Source: Chloroflexota bacterium
Lineage (GTDB): Bacteria; Chloroflexota; Dehalococcoidia; Lucifugimonadales; Lucifugimonadaceae
NCBI GenBank assembly: GCA_002708145.1
Contig: PAOV01000016.1
Location: 1-12,289 of the forward strand
DNA: 12,289 nt
Direction of reading: 5' to 3'
Part shown: piece after piece, positions 4,990-11,940 of the stretch
Layout of the letters: each line of letters opens with the position of its first letter
Numbering within the stretch: the first letter of the stretch is position 1
Made by a program: the position numbers and the translations under genes
Notes under the pieces: model-generated
What the model was told of the DNA's origin: nothing
What the model saw: the letters and a program-made list of their open reading frames with translations, nothing else
Databases searched by the model: none

Positions 4990-6872
4990 GTATGAAAAAA
5001 TTCTCTGAGAGAAGCCATGAAATACCACCTAAAGCATCTGTAGTTCTTGCTTCTAATCTTGAAGAGGAGGTATTTAGCGAAAAATTTAACGGAGATGTAA
5101 TAAAAAGATTTTTTAGTTATGTAAAACCTTATAAAAGACAACTCATTCCTGCTCTTATTGCAGTGATTATTTTCACTATTACATCAATCTCAATACCATT
5201 AATAATTAAGAATGTTTTTGATTCAACATTATCAGGAGATAATAATAATACCAATTTACTATATTTATTTGTAGCCGGCTTCTTTGTTGCGATTATTTTT
5301 AATTTTATCTCTAATTATCTTCAAGAAATATTAGTTGGTAGAGTTGCCGAACATATACTTTTTGATATGAGAACTGCTATGTATGAACACCTACAAAGCG
5401 TTTCTTTATCATTTATGGACAAAACTGAGAGTGGTAAATTAATGTCCAGATTACAAGGAGATGTCGCTGCGTTACAAGAGTTTTTGCACACTGCGGTGTT
5501 CGCCATAGGTGATTTTGTATTAATTGTAGGGATTATTATAACTATGCTTTGGTTAGATTTTAGACTAGGTTTATTAACAATGGTTGTTATACCTGCATTA
5601 TTACTAATCAGAATAATATGGATTCCATTCGCAAGAAGTGCATTTCTCAAAGCAAGAATAACTTCATCAATTGTCAGCGGAGCTTTAGCAGAGAATATCA
5701 ATGGAGTCAGAGCTGTACAAGGAATGACAAGAGAATATGTAAACTATGATCTTTTTGACCTAAGAGCAAAAGAAAATTTAAGAGCAGCATTAAAAGCTTC
5801 AAGAATTGGTGTAATTATGCTTCCAACTGTTGATTCACTTAGCGGTATTGCCAGAGGAATAGTTGTAATAGTTGGGGGTATATTTGTTTTAAATGGAGAA
5901 ATTGAAACTGGAGTTATGGTTGCATTTGTATTATTCATTCAAAGATTTTTTGATCCAATTAGAGCCTTAACAATGCACTATAGTGTTTTACAAAGGGCCA
6001 TGGCATCTGGAGAAAGAATCTTTGAAGTTATCGATGTACCTGTTGAAATGAAAGATAAAGAAAACTCTATTATTATGGATGATTTGGATCCTTCAATAGA
6101 ATTTAATAATGTAACTTTTGGCTATCTTCCTAATCAACCAATATTAAAAAATATAAATTTTAAAATCAAACCTGGAGAAACTATAGCTTTAGTAGGTCCA
6201 ACAGGTTCAGGAAAAACTTCAACAACAGCATTAGTACATAGATTTTATGAAATATGGGAAGGGGAAATTAAAATCGGAGGGGTAAATATAAAAGATATAA
6301 AATTACAATCATTAGGAAACAATGTTTCTATGGTTTTACAAGAACCATTTTTATTCTCTGGTAGTATTTTAGAAAATATAATTTACTCAACGAAAAATAT
6401 TTCATTCCAAAAAGTAGTAGATGCTGCTAAAGCTGTAGGAGTACATGATTATATTATGGAATTACCAGATAAATATGACACACAGCTTGAGCAAAGAGGA
6501 GAAAATCTTTCAATTGGACAAAGACAATTAATTTCTTTTGCTAGAGCAATTGTTAGAGATTCTAAAATCATAATACTTGACGAAGCAACAGCAAATATCG
6601 ACTCATATACAGAAATGCAAATCCAAAATGCATTAAAAGTTTTGCTAGAAGGTCGAACTGCTATGGTGATTGCACATAGACTAGCTACTATAAGGGGAGC
6701 TGATAAAATTATCGTACTGCAAAATGGTGAAATTATTGAACAAGATACTCATGAGAATCTTATTAAAAATAAAGGATTATACTATAGTCTTTCATCACTT
6801 AATTATTCCTCATTTGATGATATTCCAAATCACATAATACAAAAAATAACAAATAGTACTTCAGGCACATGA
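4986..6872 (+). CDS. ABC exporter half-transporter, catalytic-site subunit (partner of the preceding gene)
   Basis: 628 residues: a cytoplasmic N-terminal stretch of about 45, six transmembrane helices to about residue 335, and a nucleotide-binding domain from about 370. Walker A is GPTGSGKT (404-411), the Q-loop is in MVLQEPFLF, the signature is LSIGQ (508-512, with Ile replacing the first Gly of LSGGQ), Walker B is ILDEAT with catalytic Glu533, and the H-loop His564 is in AHR. In the antiparallel dimer each ATP site uses Walker motifs of one subunit and the signature of the other. This protein's altered signature would therefore pair with the Asp-containing Walker B of its partner, leaving one fully canonical site. 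The start is TTG 4986, overlapping the upstream TGA in TTGA, with GAGGG 5 bases before it. ATG 4992 is the alternative, two codons later but farther from the ribosome-binding site. Confidence 0.92.
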   Translation: MSMKKFSERSHEIPPKASVVLASNLEEEVFSEKFNGDVIKRFFSYVKPYKRQLIPALIAVIIFTITSISIPLIIKNVFDSTLSGDNNNTNLLYLFVAGFFVAIIFNFISNYLQEILVGRVAEHILFDMRTAMYEHLQSVSLSFMDKTESGKLMSRLQGDVAALQEFLHTAVFAIGDFVLIVGIIITMLWLDFRLGLLTMVVIPALLLIRIIWIPFARSAFLKARITSSIVSGALAENINGVRAVQGMTREYVNYDLFDLRAKENLRAALKASRIGVIMLPTVDSLSGIARGIVVIVGGIFVLNGEIETGVMVAFVLFIQRFFDPIRALTMHYSVLQRAMASGERIFEVIDVPVEMKDKENSIIMDDLDPSIEFNNVTFGYLPNQPILKNINFKIKPGETIALVGPTGSGKTSTTALVHRFYEIWEGEIKIGGVNIKDIKLQSLGNNVSMVLQEPFLFSGSILENIIYSTKNISFQKVVDAAKAVGVHDYIMELPDKYDTQLEQRGENLSIGQRQLISFARAIVRDSKIIILDEATANIDSYTEMQIQNALKVLLEGRTAMVIAHRLATIRGADKIIVLQNGEIIEQDTHENLIKNKGLYYSLSSLNYSSFDDIPNHIIQKITNSTSGT

Positions 6873-6889
6873 TAAAAATCACATATTAT

Positions 6890-6917
6890 CTCTTATTCAA
6901 AAACTCTTATTCAAAAA
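6890..6917. repeat. Exact tandem duplication of a 14-bp unit
   Basis: CTCTTATTCAAAAA occurs at 6890-6903 and again immediately at 6904-6917, just after the ABC gene stop and running into the 3' end of ruvB. The second copy forms the left part of the palindrome at 6906-6933, so the duplication may have arisen by slippage or by copying one arm of that palindrome. Confidence 0.8.
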
Positions 6918-6933
6918 AATTTTTTTGAATAAG
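6906..6933. terminator. Perfect 28-bp palindrome at the convergent ABC/ruvB junction, possible bidirectional terminator
   Basis: CTTATTC followed by seven A (6906-6919) is mirrored exactly by seven T followed by GAATAAG (6920-6933). It spans the ruvB stop codon and the last few ruvB codons. Convergent transcription units meet here, and in RNA from either strand the arms would fold into a hairpin. The stem has only two G/C pairs per arm plus A/T, and the T tract is inside the stem rather than after it, so it is not a textbook intrinsic terminator. Confidence 0.45.
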
Positions 6934-7983
6934 ATTATCAACAGGTGGAGTCATCCCCAAATGTTTAAAGGCTTCCTTGGTACATTTCCTACCCTGTGGG
7001 GTTCTTATGATAAAACCAATTTTTAATAAGTAAGGCTCAACTACATCTTCTAATGTTTGTTGATCTTCATTTATTGTAGCCGCCAAAGCTTGAATACCTG
7101 CAGGTCCACCCTTATAGTTTTTTAATAAAGTTTCCAAATAAACTCTATCTAGTCTATCTAAGCCTAAATTATCTATCCCTTCAATCTCAAGAGCTTCAGA
7201 TGCTATATTTCTGTTGATTTTCCCGTCATGCTTTACTTGTGAATAATCTCTTACTCTTTTTAATAATCTATTAGATATTCGAGGAGTACCCCTAGATCTA
7301 TTAGCTATTTCATTTGCACCTTCTTCATTAATATTAACGTCTAAAATCTTAGCTGATCTCAAAACAACATCCGAAAGTTCTTCGATAGAATAGTAATCTA
7401 AATGATAAGACAGACCAAATCTTTCTCTTAATGGTGCACTAAGCATTCCTACTCTAGTCGTAGAACCTATAAGAGTAAACTGACTTAAAGGTAAATTAAT
7501 TGTTTTTGCAAATGCACCCGAACCTGTAACAAAATCTACTCTAAAATCTTCCATAGCAGAATAAAGATATTCTTCAACACTTGTAGATAATCTATGAATT
7601 TCGTCAATAAATAATATATCACTATTTTTTAGATTAGAAAGAAGACCTACAACATCTGCTGGTCTTTCTAGAGCAGGACCTGAAGTATGAAAAAGTTTAG
7701 CGTCCATTTCATGGGCAATAATATGAGCAATTGTAGTTTTACCTAGTCCTGGAGGACCATGAAACAATGAATGATCAAGGGTATCTTTTCTTTCTTTACT
7801 GGCCTTTACTGCTATAGAGATACTTTCTACCACACTTTTTTGACCAACATAATCAGAAAATTTTCTAGGCCTCAAACTTTGTAAAATTTTCTCATCTTCT
7901 TTTAGAGCAGAATCATTTTTGTTAGGAACATTTTTTGACTCAATAATTTTTTCTCTAGCATTATTTTTTTTATTTTTGGACAA
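6907..7983 (-). CDS. ruvB: Holliday junction branch migration ATPase RuvB
   Basis: 358-residue AAA+ motor that forms hexamers and pumps DNA through the RuvA-bound Holliday junction. Seen in order: LRPRKFSDYVGQ (from residue 37), Walker A GPPGLGKT (76-83), Walker B LFIDEIH (124-130), sensor/arginine-finger stretch GSTTRVGMLSAPLRERFG (173-190), and the C-terminal winged helix with GGPAGIQALAATINED, DVVEPYL and IRTPQGRKCT. A lysine/asparagine-rich N-terminal extension of about 35 residues makes it slightly longer than the common 330-345. The start is TTG 7983, with AGG 6 bases upstream and only 11 bp after the ruvA stop; no ATG lies near. It is the last gene of the ruvCAB operon, and its stop lies inside a palindrome shared with the convergent exporter genes. 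No residue expected to be essential appears missing. Confidence 0.97.
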   Translation of the reverse strand: MSKNKKNNAREKIIESKNVPNKNDSALKEDEKILQSLRPRKFSDYVGQKSVVESISIAVKASKERKDTLDHSLFHGPPGLGKTTIAHIIAHEMDAKLFHTSGPALERPADVVGLLSNLKNSDILFIDEIHRLSTSVEEYLYSAMEDFRVDFVTGSGAFAKTINLPLSQFTLIGSTTRVGMLSAPLRERFGLSYHLDYYSIEELSDVVLRSAKILDVNINEEGANEIANRSRGTPRISNRLLKRVRDYSQVKHDGKINRNIASEALEIEGIDNLGLDRLDRVYLETLLKNYKGGPAGIQALAATINEDQQTLEDVVEPYLLKIGFIIRTPQGRKCTKEAFKHLGMTPPVDNLIQKNFFE

Positions 7984-7994
7984 AATCTACCTTT

Positions 7995-8642
7995 TCATTT
8001 TGATATATTAGATTTAAATACTTCTCTCAGTAACTCTTGAAGGTCATCCTCGCATAGAGAATTTCTTGATACTGCTTCTTGGATCTGGCTCTGTGCTTCT
8101 GATAATCTGTAACCCAAACTAACTAATGCATCGATGCCTTCAGAAACTACAGTTTGAGATAATTTTTTACTAGACTCGAGAGTTACTTCATCATAATTGT
8201 CATTCTTATATAGAGCTGTCTGTGTTACTTTGCCTTTCAAAGTTGCAATAATTTTTTGAGCTGCTCTTGAGCCAATTCCAGGTAACTTTTGAAGAGATGC
8301 TACATCCTCAGTTTCAATCGCCAATGCTATATTTGAAGCTGCAAGAATTAATGCATTAGCTGCTTTTAACGGTCCTATGCCTTCAACTTGTATTAATTTT
8401 TCAAAAAAATCTTTTTCTGTCGGATGCCTAAAACCTACTAATATAGGTTTAGGCTGTCTCTCCGTTACATGATAATAAACTTCAAGCTCAATATTGGACC
8501 CTTTTTCAATATTATCGGAAACCAGTGATTGGTAAACATACACAGGAAGATTAACATCATACCCAATTCCATTATTATCTATAGTAATAACTGATGGATC
8601 TTGTGTTATTTTGCGTACTTTACCTGAAATAAAACTAATCAT
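7995..8642 (-). CDS. ruvA: Holliday junction branch migration complex subunit RuvA
   Basis: 215-residue tetrameric DNA-binding subunit that recognises four-way junctions and recruits RuvB. Domain I is an OB fold (MISFISGKVRKI through about 65, including GIGYDVNLP). Domain II carries two helix-hairpin-helix motifs, VEGIGPLKAANALI and LPGIGSRAAQKIIATLKGK. A linker at about 145-165 leads to domain III (GIDALVSLGYRLSEAQSQI), which contacts RuvB. Between the OB fold and domain II the protein reads HVTERQPKPILVGF instead of the usual HVREDA...LYGF, a variant of the same strand-loop. Start ATG 8642 comes 4 bp after the ruvC stop, and ruvB follows 11 bp after its end, so the three are a tight operon. 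Confidence 0.95.
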   Translation of the reverse strand: MISFISGKVRKITQDPSVITIDNNGIGYDVNLPVYVYQSLVSDNIEKGSNIELEVYYHVTERQPKPILVGFRHPTEKDFFEKLIQVEGIGPLKAANALILAASNIALAIETEDVASLQKLPGIGSRAAQKIIATLKGKVTQTALYKNDNYDEVTLESSKKLSQTVVSEGIDALVSLGYRLSEAQSQIQEAVSRNSLCEDDLQELLREVFKSNISK

Positions 8643-8646
8643 AAAT

Positions 8647-9129
8647 TTAAATTGATTTTTCTATCATCATACCATGACATATCGCAATAGAAAATGCATC
8701 TGCCATATGTTCATTTTTAATTATATTTGACTCTCCCAAATATTCAGAAACTGCAATTTTTATTTGTTCTTTAGAAGCCCCACCAAATCCTGTAATCATA
8801 TTTTTAGCTTGAGTTGGTTGATAATTGAAAACGGGGATATTGAATTCACCAACTGCAACAATAGCCGCACCTCTTGCATGCCCTAATAAAATAGCAGTTT
8901 TGACAAATCTAGACCTTGAATGAAGCTCTTCAATTGCAACACTATTTGGAGAAAATTCTTCCACAATCTCTTTTATGACTGAGTAAATTGAATATAATCT
9001 GCTTTCTAAAGGCTGACTTGCTTTAGTCCTAATTACCCCTCCCTCAAGTGATTTATAATTTCTGTTTTCTACCTGTATTAATCCATAACCAGTATTTGTT
9101 AGCCCAGGATCAATTCCAAGAATTTTCAA
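8647..9129 (-). CDS. ruvC: Holliday junction resolvase RuvC
   Basis: 160-residue endonuclease of the RNase H-like superfamily that cuts Holliday junctions symmetrically as a dimer. The Mg-binding residues are visible: Asp7 in GIDPGLTNTGYG, Glu67 in VAIEELHSRS, and His141 with Asp144 in HMADAFSIAICHG. E. coli has Asp at the third position (D-x2-D), while Thermus thermophilus RuvC has His (H-x2-D), so this is the Thermus-type active site rather than a defect. The segment GHARGAAIVAV and the FNYQPTQAKNMITGFG loop match the family. The start is TTG 9129, chosen because GGAG lies 7 bases upstream and the protein then opens MKILGIDPG as expected. It is the first gene of the ruvC-ruvA-ruvB operon; a candidate promoter precedes it. 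No SOS-type operator is recognisable. Confidence 0.95.
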   Translation of the reverse strand: MKILGIDPGLTNTGYGLIQVENRNYKSLEGGVIRTKASQPLESRLYSIYSVIKEIVEEFSPNSVAIEELHSRSRFVKTAILLGHARGAAIVAVGEFNIPVFNYQPTQAKNMITGFGGASKEQIKIAVSEYLGESNIIKNEHMADAFSIAICHGMMIEKSI

Positions 9130-9178
9130 AATTATGCTCCAAAAAATAAAATAATTAGTTTTATTTTACGATTATCCC

Positions 9179-9205
9179 ATTATAAACTCTAAATTATTAT
9201 GACAA
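9179..9205 (-). promoter_or_regulatory. Candidate promoter for the ruvCAB operon
   Basis: Reading leftward, TTGTCA (9205-9200) and a perfect TATAAT (9184-9179) are 15 bases apart, about 50 bases before the ruvC start. The -10 match is exact; the spacing is shorter than optimal. This sits in the 106-bp divergent gap that must also carry the promoter of the DUF177-rpmF-fabD run. Confidence 0.4.
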
Positions 9206-9235
9206 ATAATAACAGGTTAGTATCAATTTAAGTAA

Positions 9236-9751
9236 ATGAAAAATAAAAACGAAAATTTTTTTTATCTCAATCTTTCAAGTCTAGTAACTGGAGAAGTGGG
9301 CGATACAAAAAAAGAAATAATTAAAGAAGAAAACTTATTCACACCGAATGAAATTTTCAATAATATAATTGCCGACATTAATTTTATACGAGCTACAAAC
9401 ACTATTATTGCTATAGGTAAAATATGTGCCAAAATTAAAATAATTTGTAGCAGATGTAATACAGAAATGACTCAGACTATAAAATCAAATTTTGAAGAAG
9501 AATATTTTCTATACAATAACGATATTTTAGGTTCTCATAGAGGAAAAAAGAATTTTCAACCAGAAGATTTCATAGATAGAGAAAAAAATCATCTTGATAA
9601 AAGAAATTTTTTAGATCTTTCTTTTATTTTTATAAATTCGTTATACTCTGAAATTTCTATAGCTCCAAGATGTACTGAAGACTGTAAGGGAATATGCATA
9701 AATTGCTTGAAAAATCTCAATTATGAAAAATGTTTGTGTAAAATAAGCTAA
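9236..9751 (+). CDS. yceD: DUF177 (YceD) family protein, 23S rRNA accumulation-associated
   Basis: 171 residues. Family features are clear: Cys71-x2-Cys74 (CSRC) in the middle, an FLDLSFIFINSLYSEISIAPRC stretch matching the DUF177 'iDL..li.E.i.L.iP..plC' block, and a cysteine-rich end with Cys146, Cys150, Cys154, Cys157, Cys166 and Cys168 (CTEDCKGICINC, then NYEKCLC), which matches the family's 'dCkGLCp.CG.nlN...C.C'. The family is linked to 23S rRNA accumulation and is encoded just before rpmF in very many bacteria, as here. The cysteines probably bind zinc. ATG 9236 is used; no good ribosome-binding site precedes it, only an AGGTTAG about 18 bases upstream. The middle part (85-120) is poorly conserved and Lys/Asn-rich, as in neighbouring genes. 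Confidence 0.85.
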   Translation: MKNKNENFFYLNLSSLVTGEVGDTKKEIIKEENLFTPNEIFNNIIADINFIRATNTIIAIGKICAKIKIICSRCNTEMTQTIKSNFEEEYFLYNNDILGSHRGKKNFQPEDFIDREKNHLDKRNFLDLSFIFINSLYSEISIAPRCTEDCKGICINCLKNLNYEKCLCKIS

Positions 9752-9769
9752 TTTATACAGAAAATAGAC

Positions 9770-9796
9770 TTGCAGAAAGTACCTAAATGGGTGCAA
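9770..9796 (+). other. Possible mRNA hairpin upstream of rpmF
   Basis: TTGC (9770-9773) pairs with GCAA (9793-9796), and ACCT (9781-9784) pairs with GGGT (9789-9792, one T-G wobble), with a 7-base bulge on the left strand and an AAAT loop. These are the most G/C-rich paired elements in the 100-bp gap between the DUF177 gene and rpmF. It could be a leader structure for ribosomal protein control, but it matches no leader class I can name. Confidence 0.2.
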
Positions 9797-9851
9797 AATT
9801 AACAGGTATTTAAAATTTTAAAACATATATAATAAATATTAGAAGAAAATA

Positions 9852-10073
9852 ATGCCTCCATTACCCAAAAAAAAACATACGCGAGCAAGAAAGGGAAATA
9901 GAAATGCTCACAATGCAGTGAGTTTGCCACCAATTTCTTTAAATTGTCCGCGATGCCCAACTACACATGTACAGCCACATAGAGCTTGTACACAATGCGG
10001 GTACTACAATGGCAGGATTTTGCCAGGCAATTGGCCTGTCAATTTAGAAGAAGAAACAACCACACAAGAGTAA
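9852..10073 (+). CDS. rpmF: 50S ribosomal protein bL32 (zinc-ribbon form)
   Basis: 73-residue large-subunit ribosomal protein. It shows the basic N terminus PLPKKKHTRARKGNRNAHN, equivalent to the PKRKTSxxRRxxRRAH of other bL32 proteins, and then a zinc ribbon with Cys32-x2-Cys35 and Cys46-x2-Cys49, ending CTQCGYYNGR. Having all four cysteines means it is the zinc-dependent C+ form. About 17 residues follow the GR end motif, with an acidic/threonine tail, making it longer than the usual 57-65 residues. The initiator methionine is followed by PPLPKKK; AGAAGA 8 bases upstream is the likely ribosome-binding site. It follows the DUF177 gene, its usual partner, and precedes fabD by 6 bp. Confidence 0.95.
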   Translation: MPPLPKKKHTRARKGNRNAHNAVSLPPISLNCPRCPTTHVQPHRACTQCGYYNGRILPGNWPVNLEEETTTQE

Positions 10074-10079
10074 GATTTC

Positions 10080-11015
10080 ATGATTGCAACTAATAATAAA
10101 ATAGCATTTGTTTTTCCAGGCCAGGGTTCTCAATCCGTTGGTATGGGTAAAGATTTATACCTAAATTCAATAGCAGCACGAGAAGTTTTTGAGGAAGTTG
10201 ATCACACTTTGAATAAAAAACTCTCAGATGTTATCTTTAATGGTCCTCAAGATGAACTTACTAAAACCGAAAATACTCAACCTGCAATATTAGCTACTTC
10301 TATTGCTACATGGAGAGCTATGGAAGAAGCATCAGGCGTGATACAAATCCCACAGGTGACTGCGGGACATAGCCTTGGCGAATATGCTTCATTAGCAGTC
10401 TCAGGAGTATTAAATATAAGTGATACATTTAAGCTTGTTTTTGAAAGAGCTAGATTAATGGAAATGGCCTGTGGGCAAGTCGCAGGAGGTATGGCTGCAA
10501 TAATTGGTTTAGATGAAATAACTGCAGAAGAAGTCTGTATTGAATCTGGTGTAGAATTGTCAACTATAAATACATCCGAACAAATTATTATTGCTGGAGA
10601 AAAACAAAATTTAAATTTAGCAATTGATTTAGCTTCATCTCGAGGAGCAAAAAAAGCCATATTACTTCAAGTTGGAGGCGCTTTTCATTCTAAATTAATG
10701 GGGCCTGCACAAGAAGGATTAAATGAGATTATTGAATCACTTGAATTCAACAATCCAGTGATTCCTCTAATTGGCAATGTTACTGCTACTCCACTAACAA
10801 CTGCTGAAGAAGTAAAATCTGAACTCAAAATGCAATTAACTTCATGCGTTCAATGGAATAATTCTATTAAGCATATGATTGATGATGGCATTAATTCTTT
10901 TTTCGAAATAGGTAATGGTAAAATTTTATCTGGCATGATAAAAAGAATCAATCGAGATGCAAAGATAACAAATATTTCAGATTTTGATTCTGTTTTGGAA
11001 TATGCAGCTTCATAA
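10080..11015 (+). CDS. fabD: Malonyl-CoA:ACP transacylase FabD
   Basis: 311-residue enzyme that moves malonyl from CoA to the phosphopantetheine arm of ACP, the entry step of type II fatty-acid synthesis in the cytoplasm. Visible motifs: FVFPGQGSQSVGMG near the N terminus with the oxyanion-hole glutamine, the nucleophile elbow GHSLGE with Ser98, the arginine in RARLMEMA that binds the malonyl carboxylate, GMAAIIGL for the ferredoxin-like subdomain, and the catalytic His203 in GAFHSKLM. The C-terminal EIGNGKILSGMIKR matches the family. Length is standard. ATG 10080 begins 6 bp after the rpmF stop, with a weak GAGTAAG upstream. The acyl carrier protein that is its substrate is encoded two genes downstream. 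Confidence 0.97.
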   Translation: MIATNNKIAFVFPGQGSQSVGMGKDLYLNSIAAREVFEEVDHTLNKKLSDVIFNGPQDELTKTENTQPAILATSIATWRAMEEASGVIQIPQVTAGHSLGEYASLAVSGVLNISDTFKLVFERARLMEMACGQVAGGMAAIIGLDEITAEEVCIESGVELSTINTSEQIIIAGEKQNLNLAIDLASSRGAKKAILLQVGGAFHSKLMGPAQEGLNEIIESLEFNNPVIPLIGNVTATPLTTAEEVKSELKMQLTSCVQWNNSIKHMIDDGINSFFEIGNGKILSGMIKRINRDAKITNISDFDSVLEYAAS

Positions 11016-11017
11016 AA

Positions 11018-11521
11018 ATGGACGGAAATAATAATCTAATAGACTTGATTCCATCTAAATTACTAAAAAATTATAGCTTAGGTGATGATGAGCTTAAGGT
11101 AATTTCTTCAACAAGTAAAAATCATAAACTAAAACATAATAAAACAAAATTTAGAGCAATAATTATTCAATCACTTTATGAGTCTGAAATATCTGGCAAA
11201 AATCCTTTAGATATATTAAGAAGAAATTATAAAAAAAAAGAAACAGCTAAAAAAGATGCTGATTTTATGGAATTCTTAGTAAGTAATTTTATTAATGAAA
11301 AACAAATGATAAACGATAAAATAAATTCCAAACTTAAAAGAAAAAATTTAGAACTATTTCTTATTGATAAAAATATAATACAACTTGCACTTATAGAAAG
11401 CTTATTCTCAAAAGAACTTAATAAAAAAATTATTATAAATGAAGCAGTGGAGTTAGCTAAATATTTTGGTCAAGATTCGTCTCCAAAGTTCGTTAACGGT
11501 GTTTTATCTTCTCTGATATGA
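11018..11521 (+). CDS. nusB: Transcription antitermination protein NusB (with N-terminal extension)
   Basis: 167 residues. The all-helical NusB domain starts near residue 42: TKFRAIIIQSLYESEISG matches the family's ARxxALQxLYxxE opening, and INEAVELAKYFGQDSSPKFVNGVLSSL (from 140) matches the strongly conserved INEAVELAKxFGxexSxxFVNGVLdxl end. NusB binds boxA RNA with NusE (S10) in rRNA antitermination complexes. About 41 extra residues precede the domain, hydrophilic and without a recognised motif. ATG 11018 lies 2 bp after the fabD stop and has no clear ribosome-binding site, so translation is probably coupled to fabD; no later ATG comes before the domain. The central part is unusually Lys/Asn-rich. 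Confidence 0.87.
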   Translation: MDGNNNLIDLIPSKLLKNYSLGDDELKVISSTSKNHKLKHNKTKFRAIIIQSLYESEISGKNPLDILRRNYKKKETAKKDADFMEFLVSNFINEKQMINDKINSKLKRKNLELFLIDKNIIQLALIESLFSKELNKKIIINEAVELAKYFGQDSSPKFVNGVLSSLI

Positions 11522-11605
11522 TGTATATAATAGTGTTTTACAAATCAAAACAAATAATAATTTAAAGCGGGATTACTTCCCACGATATGAGAGGTTAATT
11601 TTATT

Positions 11606-11860
11606 ATGGCTAGTGTACTGGATAAGGTAAGAGAAATTGCAGCAGATAAATTAAGTGTTAATATTGATGAAATTTCAGGAGAATCCTCATTCACAGAAGA
11701 TTTAGATGCAGACTCCTTAGATATTGTTGAATTGATAATGGCGATTGAAGAAGAATTTGGGAGTGACGACAATCCACTAGAAATCTCAGATGAAGATGCA
11801 GAAAAAATCATGACCGTGAATGATGCAGTAAAATATCTAAATAATAACGGAATATCATAG
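11606..11860 (+). CDS. acpP: Acyl carrier protein
   Basis: 84-residue acidic helical protein that carries growing acyl chains on a 4'-phosphopantetheine arm. The modification site is Ser37 in DADSLDIVELIMAIEEEFG, the universal DSLD motif. Helix I (SVLDKVREIAADKLSV) and the final helix (VNDAVKYLNNNG) are typical. Compared with E. coli AcpP, which reads EEEFDTEIPDEEAEKI, this protein has EEEFG followed by SDDNPLEISDEDAEKI, about five additional residues in the loop before helix III. ATG 11606 is supported by GAGAGG ending about 11 bases upstream. It lies 84 bp after nusB and ahead of the RNase J gene; FabD encoded upstream is its malonyl donor enzyme. Confidence 0.97.
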   Translation: MASVLDKVREIAADKLSVNIDEISGESSFTEDLDADSLDIVELIMAIEEEFGSDDNPLEISDEDAEKIMTVNDAVKYLNNNGIS

Positions 11861-11870
11861 ATATAAACAA

Positions 11871-11911
11871 AAAAATACCCTCCATCTTTATAAGTTTGTG
11901 CAGGTATTTTT
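11871..11911 (+). terminator. Hairpin with 9-bp stem after acpP: terminator or attenuator ahead of the RNase J gene
   Basis: AAAAATACC (11871-11879) and GGTATTTTT (11903-11911) are exact inverted arms around a 23-base loop, beginning 10 bases after the acpP stop. The right arm ends in a T run, as in an intrinsic terminator, although the stem is mostly A/T and the loop is long. Because the RNase J start is only 29 bases further on, it might instead be a leader structure of that mRNA. Confidence 0.45.
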
Positions 11912-11940
11912 CTTGAGTAAATTTTTGAAAGAAATAATTT

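Noticed and set aside
3582..5938. Several open frames on the minus strand within the two ABC exporter genes
   Set aside because: They lie opposite clearly homologous coding sequence, show no family motif and are explained by low stop frequency on the antisense strand.
9130..9235. SOS (LexA) operator upstream of ruvC
   Set aside because: Neither an E. coli-type CTG-N10-CAG nor a Bacillus-type GAAC-N4-GTTC site is visible, so damage control of this operon cannot be claimed.
10277..10660. Minus-strand open frame inside fabD
   Set aside because: Fully inside a gene whose catalytic motifs are all visible; no motif or ribosome-binding site supports a second protein.
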